From: an uncultured Eubacteriales bacterium
GTDB lineage: Bacteria; Bacillota; Clostridia; Christensenellales; CAG-917
DNA: 7,936 bases
Reading direction: 5' to 3'
NCBI GenBank assembly: GCA_900551145.1
Contig: URUQ01000056.1
Span: forward strand, 1 to 7,936
The notes under the pieces are model-generated. The model ran no database searches. It saw nothing but the letters and a program-made list of their open reading frames with translations, and was not told the DNA's origin. How positions within the stretch are numbered: the stretch's first letter is position 1; each line of letters starts with the position of its first letter. The position numbers and the translations under genes are program-made. Shown piece by piece: positions 1 through 5,231 of the stretch.

Positions 1-45
1 GATAGGAGTCCGTCTCGTGGGCTCGGAGATGTGTATAAGAGACAG
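1..45 (+). other. Illumina Nextera adapter with i7 index (synthetic, not genomic)
   Basis: Positions 27-45 are the 19-bp Tn5 mosaic end used in Nextera libraries. Positions 12-26 (GTCTCGTGGGCTCGG) are the read-2/P7-side Nextera arm. Positions 4-11 (AGGAGTCC) match, from memory, the i7 index of Nextera primer N705, and positions 1-3 (GAT) fit the end of the P7 primer. The order P7 end, index, read-2 arm, mosaic end is exactly that of a library molecule. This is untrimmed adapter at a contig end and should be removed; genomic sequence starts at about 46. It is not a natural transposon end. Confidence 0.98.
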
Positions 46-875
46 CTTTTATATTCGTCTTGTGCTTCGCGTTCGAGCAGTTCAAAGACCTTGGGAGAAG
101 AGATTGTGCCCCCTCCGAGCGGGGTGATGCAGAGAAGAGCAAGAAGCAAAGATATCGAGCCAAAGACGATATAGTATATTTTGAACGGAGTGATAAACGC
201 TACGAGAGTGAGGATAGTTCCCGAAAAGGCGTAGTTCTTGAAGTTTTGCCGAGCAAGCACTTTTTGAAAAACCGCGGTTATAGAAAATTTTGCTTTCGTT
301 TCTTTCAAATCGGGTAGGGCGTCGTGCTTTTTGAGGAATTTGTAGACCGCCTTTATTTTGACGGGGCGGACTTTGATTTTCTCAATATCGGCAATTTGAT
401 ATGCTTTGCGTTCTATGCCTTTGCATATCAAAAACACGTCGTTTCTGCCAAGTTTTTTTGTAAGATTGCACACACCGCACATATCGGATATTCCAATCGA
501 CGAAAATTTGTAATTTGCGATTATCACGGCATTTTCAAGCAAAATATAATTGCAACCGTTCTCGATTTTATCGTTTTTTATAGCACTTTTGAGCAGATTT
601 ATTACATATTCGTTGCCTTTTATGCAAAATTCCAGTTCCAACCTATCGCAAGAATACGGCTTGTTTTTCTTCTTTGATACGTAGCGTATAGTGAAGATTG
701 CAATGGCTGTAAAGCATACCGAAAATATGAGCGCGCCGATGAAATTCGAGAATAGGAAAAATGACCACACGAGAGTGATTAGCAAAACAAGTACGGTTGC
801 GCTGATATAATCGATTGTGCGAGACATAGAGTAATTGTTGACAATATTTGCAAAAGCGATACGGAGAGATTGCAT
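46..875 (-). CDS. Membrane protein of unknown function, 3' end missing
   Basis: This frame is open from the ATG at 873-875 down to the adapter, giving about 276 residues with no stop, so the gene is truncated at its 3' end. Two transmembrane helices lie near residues 23-41 and 44-66, followed by a Lys/Arg-rich stretch. A soluble domain spans about 75-200 and contains the segment ILLENAVIIANYKFSS (111-126). Two more helices lie at about 214-230 and 233-252, then a charged tail. The symmetric layout (two helices, a probably cytoplasmic domain, two helices) and clean reading frame support a real gene. I do not recognise the family; the middle domain has a faint resemblance to restriction-endonuclease-like folds, which is a guess. 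No clear Shine-Dalgarno precedes the ATG; an in-frame GTG at 905 is an alternative start. It is transcribed divergently from nadD. Confidence 0.75.
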
Positions 876-926
876 GGAAAAGATATTGAAACGCGTATTT
901 TTCACACGACAAAAGCGGATAAACCG

Positions 927-955
927 TTGATAATAAAAAGAGAATATTGTATAAT
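927..955 (+). promoter_or_regulatory. nadD promoter, predicted to give a leaderless mRNA
   Basis: TTGATA (927-932) and TATAAT (950-955) are separated by exactly 17 bp, a near-consensus housekeeping sigma-factor promoter. Counting seven bases from the end of the -10 box puts +1 at A962, the first base of the nadD start codon. No Shine-Dalgarno lies just upstream of that ATG, which fits leaderless translation. Confidence 0.8.
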
Positions 956-961
956 CGAGTT

Positions 962-2077
962 ATGAGCAAAACTTTGATTTTCGGCGGTGCGTTCGATCCG
1001 CCGCATATAGAGCACGTCGCGATGTGCAAGAGTGCGATGCAAGAACTCGATATAGAGCGTCTTATCGTAGTGCCTACGTTTTATCCGCCTCACAAGAGCG
1101 CGGGCTTTTTGACGTTCGAGCAAAGATGCGACCTTATAAACGTTGCTTTTGACGGACTCAATTTTGCAATCGACGATATCGAAAAAGTGCGCGGAAAAGA
1201 CAATTACAGTGCAATCAATCTTCCGCTTCTCAAGGAAAAGTACGGAGATATCGTATATCTAATAGGCGGGGACAGTCTCGAATACTTCGATACGTGGTAT
1301 CACCCCGAGAAAATTGTGCAAACTTGTCCTATTGCCGTATGCCAAAGAGAAGGTTTCGACGACGCCAAAACAATTGTAAACACGCTTGAAAAAAAGTATG
1401 GCGGAGACTTTGTTTTGCTCGATTACGTCGGTAAAAACGTATCTTCTTCACATATAAAAGCACAGCTACTTCTCGGAGAAAAACCCGATTGCATAGACGA
1501 TAAAGTGTACGCCGAGATAGAAAGAATGGGATTTTTCGGTGAGTATAGAGATATGGTAAGTAAGCTCAAATCTTACCAAACGGACGACCTTTTTGAGCAT
1601 AGCAAAGCGGTTGTGCTGACTGCAATCGACCTCAATTCACGTCACAATCTCAAACAAGATTTCACCAAGGTATTCTTGGCGTGCCTACTTCACGACAACG
1701 CAAAACAACGCCCGTCGCTTGACGGCTTAAACGTGCCGATTGACGCAGTCGGAACGCCTGTTTTGCACCAATTCTTGGGAGCGGAAAAGGCGCGTAGAGA
1801 TTTTGGTGTTACGGATACGGATATTCTCGACGCAATCAGATATCACACCACGGCAAAAGCGGATATGACCACGCTTGAAAAGCTTGTTTACACAGCGGAC
1901 AGTGTGTCGTATGACAGAAATTATGCACCTATTCCGTCAATTAGAAGGATTGCCTTTGACGACTTTGACGAGGGATTTAGGGCAGTGCTTAAATACACTT
2001 ATGACAAAGTGAGCGCAAAAGGAGGCGGCATGCATCCTTTGACTGCCGAGGCAAAACTTTGCTATCTTGACAAATGA
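962..2077 (+). CDS. nadD: Nicotinate-nucleotide adenylyltransferase fused to YqeK-type HD hydrolase
   Basis: A bifunctional cytoplasmic protein of 371 residues. The N-terminal domain (about 1-195) is NadD, which adenylylates nicotinate mononucleotide to deamido-NAD in NAD synthesis. Seen motifs are GGAFDPPHIEH (8-18), the GGDSLEYF region (102-109) and SSSHIK (161-166, equivalent to the family ISSTxIR motif). The C-terminal domain (about 205-371) is an HD-superfamily hydrolase like YqeK: H213, H244-D245 in LLHDNAK, H269, H295 in AIRYHTT and D313. YqeK of Bacillus is known to cleave diadenosine tetraphosphate symmetrically; that activity here is inferred. In many Bacillota the two are adjacent separate genes (nadD, yqeK, rsfS), so this is a fusion at the same locus. 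The residue between the HxGH histidines is Glu17, not Gly. The ATG at 962 is preferred over a TTG at 947, which overlaps the promoter. Confidence 0.95.
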   Translation: MSKTLIFGGAFDPPHIEHVAMCKSAMQELDIERLIVVPTFYPPHKSAGFLTFEQRCDLINVAFDGLNFAIDDIEKVRGKDNYSAINLPLLKEKYGDIVYLIGGDSLEYFDTWYHPEKIVQTCPIAVCQREGFDDAKTIVNTLEKKYGGDFVLLDYVGKNVSSSHIKAQLLLGEKPDCIDDKVYAEIERMGFFGEYRDMVSKLKSYQTDDLFEHSKAVVLTAIDLNSRHNLKQDFTKVFLACLLHDNAKQRPSLDGLNVPIDAVGTPVLHQFLGAEKARRDFGVTDTDILDAIRYHTTAKADMTTLEKLVYTADSVSYDRNYAPIPSIRRIAFDDFDEGFRAVLKYTYDKVSAKGGGMHPLTAEAKLCYLDK

Positions 2078-2095
2078 GCCTTCTCGGTGCATAAT
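2067..2095 (+). promoter_or_regulatory. Candidate rsfS promoter overlapping the nadD stop codon
   Basis: A perfect -35 box TTGACA (2067-2072) lies in the last codons of nadD and is followed after 17 bp by CATAAT (2090-2095), one base from consensus. The predicted +1 is near 2102, about 190 nt upstream of the rsfS start. This suggests rsfS is transcribed separately from nadD, or in addition to read-through. Confidence 0.65.
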
Positions 2096-2187
2096 TTGTA
2101 TTGAGCAGGGATTTTCAATATGCAACTGCTTTGTATCGAGCGTGGCTGTGCTAGCGTGGCGATTTGTATCGGTAGCGACTTTGTATA
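2095..2187 (+). repeat. Imperfect direct repeats of TTTGTAT in the rsfS leader
   Basis: TTTGTATTGAGC (starting at 2095), TTTGTATCGAGC (2130), TTTGTATCGGTAGC (2163) and TTTGTATAAAG (2180) recur with start-to-start distances of 35, 33 and 17 bases. They lie between nadD and rsfS. They are too short and degenerate to call a known repeat family and could be chance in AT-rich DNA. Confidence 0.35.
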
Positions 2188-2292
2188 AAGTCACTCGATA
2201 TCGTGCAAAAATGCATTTTGACCGAGTTTTTGCAAAAACTAATGAAAAAACTACTCGCAGTATATTTTACATATCGCGGATAGGAGGAATAT
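2102..2292 (+). promoter_or_regulatory. Long rsfS 5' leader with hairpins
   Basis: No convincing gene lies in this stretch. The predicted leader contains the hairpin GACTTT-GTAT-AAAGTC (2177-2192), extendable outward past one mismatch. A second region holds mutually exclusive foldings: palindromes AAAATGCATTTT (2208-2219) and AGTTTTTGCAAAAACT (2225-2240), or the long-range pair TGCAAAAA/TTTTTGCA (2204-2211 with 2227-2234). A ribosome binding site AGGAGG (2282-2287) precedes the rsfS ATG. It does not match any riboswitch class I recognise. A regulatory role is inferred from length and structure only. Confidence 0.35.
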
Positions 2293-2649
2293 ATGGAACC
2301 TATTGAAATGAAAGACGTTATTTGTCGCGAACTTGACGAACACAAAGCGTCGGATATCACAATCTTGGACGTTGCGCATCTCACGGTGATTGCGGACTAT
2401 TTTATCATCTGCACGGCAAAGAGCAACAAGCAAGTCAAAGCTCTTGCGGAATTCGTTGACGAAAAGATGAACGAGTACGGCATCAGCCCCATTCACACAG
2501 ACGGCTTAAACGAAGGCAAGTGGGCGGTGCTCGACTACGGCGGAGTTATCGTGCACGTATTCAACGACGAGACAAGAATGTTCTACTGTCTTGAAAAACT
2601 TTGGGCGGACGGTGAAAATATGCACAAATACGTTCCCGAAAAGAATTGA
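2293..2649 (+). CDS. rsfS: Ribosomal silencing factor RsfS
   Basis: A protein of 118 residues, the usual length for RsfS/YbeB/Iojap. It binds ribosomal protein L14 (uL14) and blocks joining of the ribosomal subunits when nutrients are scarce. Family signatures are clear: VIADYFIICTAKSNKQVKAL (32-51), the EGKWAVLDYGGVIVHVF region (74-90) and ETRMFYCLEKLW (93-104). A strong AGGAGG ribosome binding site lies five bases before the ATG. Position behind nadD/yqeK is the classical Bacillota arrangement, but here a 215-bp gap with its own promoter intervenes. An intrinsic terminator follows at 2773-2800. The 3' spacer (2650-2772) is AT-rich and contains only the weak hairpin GATAAT-TGAA-ATTATC (2717-2732). 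Confidence 0.97.
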   Translation: MEPIEMKDVICRELDEHKASDITILDVAHLTVIADYFIICTAKSNKQVKALAEFVDEKMNEYGISPIHTDGLNEGKWAVLDYGGVIVHVFNDETRMFYCLEKLWADGENMHKYVPEKN

Positions 2650-2772
2650 TTTGGAATAATTTCAACTATTTGTTCAAAAAGCAGATTTTGCAAAACTCAA
2701 TTAAAAAATAGCGTTAGATAATTGAAATTATCGATATTGCGGATAATATTGGCAACGTTGAAATGCAAAATG

Positions 2773-2800
2773 AAAGTCACAGTCTTGCTGTGACTTTTTT
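2773..2800 (+). terminator. Intrinsic terminator of rsfS
   Basis: AAAGTCACAG (2773-2782) and CTGTGACTTT (2788-2797) form a perfect 10-bp stem with a TCTTG loop; the run of T at 2795-2800 completes a rho-independent terminator on the plus strand. On the minus strand the same hairpin contains the end of the convergent gene and is followed only by a weak T-rich stretch, so it may be partly bidirectional. Confidence 0.88.
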
Positions 2801-3130
2801 ATATAGCGTGTCTTTGTCTATCTCGCTCATATTCGGCTTGATTTTGGCGTAAACGTCTACGTCAAAAGTTACGATTGCTTCTTTGCCGTATAGTTGCGAA
2901 ATTGCGGTTTTGATATTTGTTTTGCATTTGTCCCGTTCGCTTTTGAGATAAATGGGAACGGTAAGCACCGCAACGATATATTTGTTTTGAATCTCGAAAC
3001 ATCTTGCGCCGACTACGTTTTCGTTTTGAAGCACGGTTGCGATTACTGCGTCGGGCGTAGCGTTTTGTGTGCTTGCTTGTATGGTTTGTTGCGCATTGGT
3101 TCGATTGACGTCGATATATTGATATTCCAT
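2777..3130 (-). CDS. Small protein of unknown function, BON/YhcN-like pattern
   Basis: A protein of 117 residues from an ATG at 3128-3130. An AAAAAAGG stretch about 12 bases upstream can serve as ribosome binding site; an in-frame GTG at 3154 has no such site and is less likely. The first 28 residues are polar, rich in Gln, Asn and Thr. The rest alternates as in a small alpha/beta domain, with a segment 'DAVIATVLQNENVVGARCFE', a strand YIVAVLTVPIYL, then a lysine-rich helix and a strand IVTFDVDVY. This recalls BON domains and the YhcN/YlaJ spore lipoproteins, but there is no signal peptide or lipobox, so that is only a similarity of pattern. The gene stands alone, convergent to rsfS and divergent from the riboflavin operon. 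Its last residues and stop codon lie inside the rsfS terminator hairpin. Confidence 0.72.
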   Translation of the reverse strand: MEYQYIDVNRTNAQQTIQASTQNATPDAVIATVLQNENVVGARCFEIQNKYIVAVLTVPIYLKSERDKCKTNIKTAISQLYGKEAIVTFDVDVYAKIKPNMSEIDKDTLYKKVTARL

Positions 3131-3291
3131 AAGAAAATTATGCCTTTTTTGCACGCAAATAATACCGGTTGGTTTTCAAAAAAAAGTTAAGCAATTTTGC
3201 AATAAATGGTGTTCGATAATGCGCGATTTCAAGATATAGCATATTTATTGTGTATTTTTGCCACTTTTTTGAAAGTTTTTGCATATCGCAC

Positions 3292-3320
3292 TTGACAATG
3301 TGCTATCACGGGCGTACTAT
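3292..3320 (+). promoter_or_regulatory. Promoter of the FMN riboswitch operon
   Basis: A perfect TTGACA (3292-3297), 17-bp spacer and TACTAT (3315-3320). The predicted +1 at A3327 is the first base of the P1 helix of the aptamer. The upstream gap from 3131 holds nothing else firm apart from a weak hairpin at 3263-3276. Confidence 0.85.
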
Positions 3321-3326
3321 AAAAAT

Positions 3327-3435
3327 ACTTCAGGGCGAGGTGCAAATCCTCACCGGCGGTATAGTCCGCGAACACGCACAGCGTGCCGACAAGGTGCAAT
3401 TCCTTGACCGACGGTATAGTCCGGATGAAAGAAGT
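3327..3435 (+). promoter_or_regulatory. FMN riboswitch aptamer (RFN element)
   Basis: All six helices of the RFN element can be read. P1 is ACTTC (3327-3331) with GAAGT (3431-3435). Next come the arms GAGG...CCTC, GCGGTATAGTCCGC, CACGC-ACA-GCGTG, CAAGG...CCTTG and the CGGTATAGTCCGG arm. They are followed by the conserved GATGAAAGAAG closing segment. The element senses flavin mononucleotide, and high FMN normally shuts off riboflavin synthesis or uptake genes. Here it precedes a riboflavin transporter, in agreement with that role. Confidence 0.97.
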
Positions 3436-3459
3436 GACTATTGCGTATTGCAATACGTT

Positions 3460-3483
3460 TGCGCCCTTGAAGGCGCATTTTTT
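3460..3483 (+). terminator. Terminator of the FMN riboswitch expression platform
   Basis: TGCGCC (3460-3465) pairs with GGCGCA (3472-3477) across a CTTGAA loop and is followed by six T. This is the regulated terminator, 24 bases after the aptamer. A perfect palindrome CGTATTGCAATACG (3444-3457) lies between the two. The stretch CGCCCTTGAAG (3462-3472) is complementary, apart from one bulged T, to CTTCAGGGCG at the 5' end of the aptamer, so it may be unfolded when P1 is not formed. Confidence 0.85.
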
Positions 3484-3523
3484 ATTTGTACGATATTTTG
3501 AAAAAGTGCGCCAAAGGAGAAAA

Positions 3524-4648
3524 ATGGGCAAAAATAGAGAAGTATCCGAGAAAAGCACCGATTCTCAAAAGACCAAGATTGACGTAAAAGCCACTCTCAA
3601 ACAGTTCAAAAATGCGAAATTTACCACGGCATATATCGCAAAAGTCGCGATTTTGACGGCGCTTTCCTTTATTTTGTACGCTTTTGCAAAGTTCCCGTTG
3701 CCGTTTATGTTCCCGGGGTTTTTGGAAATCCAAATAAGCGAACTTCCCGCGCTTCTTGCAGGCTTTTCAATGGGACCCGTGAGTGCGTGTATCGTCATAA
3801 TTTTGAAATGTCTTATCAAGCTTGCAATGACGCATACGGGATTCGTAGGAGAGATTACGGATATATTGCTCGGCATATCTTTCGTGCTCCCGGCGTCAAT
3901 AATCTATCAACTTCACAAGGACAAAAAGCACGCGTTGATAGGTCTTGCGGCGGGGAGCGGAATACTCATTGCGCTATCGATTTTGGTGAATAGATTTATA
4001 TCCATCCCGTTTTACGCAAACCTCTACGGTTTCGACGCAGTGGTGGGAATGGTGTCCTCTTTGTATAAAAACGTCACCAAAGACAATTTTTATACTTATT
4101 ATTTGCTTGTCGGCGTGTTGCCTTTTAACGTATTAAGATGTATAATTGTAAGCGGTCTTACGTTTGTGCTATACAAGAGATTGAGCAAAATTCTGCACTG
4201 GGACGGAACGAGTATGAAAAAAAGGAGCATTTTCGGCACTCATAAAATCGCGAGTATCGACGAGACTTACGCCTTGGCAAGCGATATCGCCGGCGAGCTC
4301 GAAGGCGGAGAAGTTATCTTGCTCGAAGGTGATTTGGGTGCGGGAAAAACCACTTTTACAAAAGGTCTTGCAAAGGCTTTGGGCGTAAAAGAGGAAGTTA
4401 CAAGCCCCACTTTCACCATACTCAACGTTTACGAGGACGGAAGGCTCAAACTCAATCACCTCGACATGTATAGAGTTGAAAGCGCGGACGAGCTTGCGGA
4501 ACTCGGTATAGAGGACTGCTTTGCCGATGACAGCGTAACCGTCATAGAGTGGAACAAATTTGAGCATTTCGACGGTAAAGTAATAAAGATTTCTATCACG
4601 TCTGACGGAGAAAGTGCGCGCACCTTCAACGTTGAAAGACAACAATAA
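3524..4648 (+). CDS. ribU-tsaE: RibU riboflavin transporter S-component fused to TsaE ATPase
   Basis: One uninterrupted frame of 374 residues joins two normally separate proteins. Residues about 35-225 are RibU, the membrane S-component of an energy-coupling-factor importer for riboflavin. They contain several hydrophobic helices and the family segment EIQISELPALLAGFSMGP (68-85). Residues about 235-374 are TsaE, the ATPase that works with TsaB and TsaD to make t6A in tRNA. They carry Walker A GDLGAGKTT (269-277), TSPTFTI (293-299), HLDMYR (312-317) and IEWNKF (341-346). The ATG at 3524 is chosen for its AAAGGAG site (3513-3519); an upstream in-frame ATG at 3383 lies inside the riboswitch. The joint (SKILHWDGTSMKKRSIF) is short. 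Met231 (ATG at 4214) is a natural TsaE start, which would give 144 residues, close to the usual TsaE size. The gene is under FMN riboswitch control. The fusion may be real, or may reflect a one-base indel. Confidence 0.88.
   Translation: MGKNREVSEKSTDSQKTKIDVKATLKQFKNAKFTTAYIAKVAILTALSFILYAFAKFPLPFMFPGFLEIQISELPALLAGFSMGPVSACIVIILKCLIKLAMTHTGFVGEITDILLGISFVLPASIIYQLHKDKKHALIGLAAGSGILIALSILVNRFISIPFYANLYGFDAVVGMVSSLYKNVTKDNFYTYYLLVGVLPFNVLRCIIVSGLTFVLYKRLSKILHWDGTSMKKRSIFGTHKIASIDETYALASDIAGELEGGEVILLEGDLGAGKTTFTKGLAKALGVKEEVTSPTFTILNVYEDGRLKLNHLDMYRVESADELAELGIEDCFADDSVTVIEWNKFEHFDGKVIKISITSDGESARTFNVERQQ
4118..4146 (+). promoter_or_regulatory. Candidate internal promoter for tsaE and downstream genes
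   Basis: TTGCCT (4118-4123), a 17-bp spacer and a perfect TATAAT (4141-4146) lie in the 3' part of the ribU segment. Predicted +1 is near 4153, about 60 bases before the in-frame ATG at 4214. It could supply TsaE, TsaB and RimI when the FMN riboswitch is off. Evidence is sequence match only. Confidence 0.5.
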
Positions 4649-4655
4649 GGACGAT

Positions 4656-5231
4656 ATGAGCAATATTTTGGCAATAGACACCACGACTACTGCGCTAAAC
4701 GTCGTTTTGATAAAAGGCGACGATGCTTTCAGCGTATCCAAAGAACTCGGCAAAAGCGGACATTCCGCCAATCTAATGCCGTGTATCGACGATTTGCTTT
4801 CGTCAAACGGCGTGGATATATCCGATGTCGACACCGTAGCGGCGGTGGTCGGCCCCGGCTCGTTTACGGGGATAAGAATAGGCGTTTCTGCAATGACGGC
4901 AATTGCTTTTGCCAACAACGCAAAGAGGATTGCGGTCACTTCGTTTGAACTTATAGCATACAATAGGTCGAGAGTTTTGGCAGCGGTGGACGCGGGACAC
5001 GGCAATTTGTATCTTGCCGATTGCGAAGACGGAAAAGTCGTGAGCGCACGTTTTGTAGAAGCAAACGATGCCAAAAACGTGCAAAACGCCGTGTTCGAAC
5101 CTTGCGTCAATGCGTGCGACGCGCTTGCAAAAGTCGTCAAAAACAAGGCTAAAAAAGGCGAATACGTGAACGTAATCGAGCCGTATTATATGAGAAAATC
5201 GCAAGCGGAGAGAGAAAAAGATGAGATTTGA
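4656..5231 (+). CDS. tsaB: tRNA t6A biosynthesis protein TsaB
   Basis: A protein of 191 residues, somewhat shorter than the usual 220-240. TsaB is the scaffold partner of TsaD and TsaE in making N6-threonylcarbamoyladenosine at position 37 of ANN-decoding tRNAs, in the cytoplasm. It has the ASKHA-type start ILAIDTTTTALNVVLI (4-19), a HSANLMPCIDDLL helix (36-48), the hallmark VGPGSFTGIRIG (65-76) and a VDAGHGNLYLADC segment (111-123). The conserved tail PYYMRKSQAERE (176-187) is typical of TsaB. The start is ATG 4656: the AAGGA site at 4647-4651 overlaps the tsaE stop codon, implying translational coupling. The gene overlaps rimI by 11 bases. TsaD, required for the reaction, is not in the window. 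Confidence 0.95.
   Translation: MSNILAIDTTTTALNVVLIKGDDAFSVSKELGKSGHSANLMPCIDDLLSSNGVDISDVDTVAAVVGPGSFTGIRIGVSAMTAIAFANNAKRIAVTSFELIAYNRSRVLAAVDAGHGNLYLADCEDGKVVSARFVEANDAKNVQNAVFEPCVNACDALAKVVKNKAKKGEYVNVIEPYYMRKSQAEREKDEI

Noticed and set aside
27..45. Tn5 mosaic end as a natural transposon terminus
   Set aside because: It is directly joined to the Nextera read-2 arm and an i7 index, so it is library adapter.
60..677. Two plus-strand open frames rich in Phe and Tyr
   Set aside because: They are antisense shadows of the minus-strand membrane protein, whose frame is open through the entire region; the first also begins near the adapter.
947..961. Upstream TTG start for nadD
   Set aside because: It lies across the -10 box of the nadD promoter and would be upstream of the predicted transcription start.
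643..1029. Minus-strand open frame of 128 codons
   Set aside because: It overlaps both the membrane protein in another frame and the start of nadD, and its composition looks random.
2120..2188. Small frame (22 codons, starting MQLLCIERG) in the rsfS leader as a leader peptide
   Set aside because: The ribosome binding site is weak and there is no codon run suggesting attenuation; its stop codon does lie in the 2177-2192 hairpin, so it is only noted.
2717..2732. Hairpin GATAAT-TGAA-ATTATC behind rsfS as a terminator
   Set aside because: The stem is pure AT apart from one pair and no T run follows; the strong terminator is at 2773-2800.
3263..3276. Hairpin ACTTT-TTTG-AAAGT followed by T before the riboflavin promoter
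   Set aside because: A five-pair AT-rich stem is too weak to call a terminator.
3383..3523. N-terminal extension of RibU from the ATG at 3383
   Set aside because: It is inside the FMN aptamer and terminator; ATG 3524 has a perfect AAAGGAG site.
4169..5146. Minus-strand open frame of 325 codons
   Set aside because: It is antisense to tsaE and tsaB, which have clear family motifs; long antisense frames are common opposite such codon usage.
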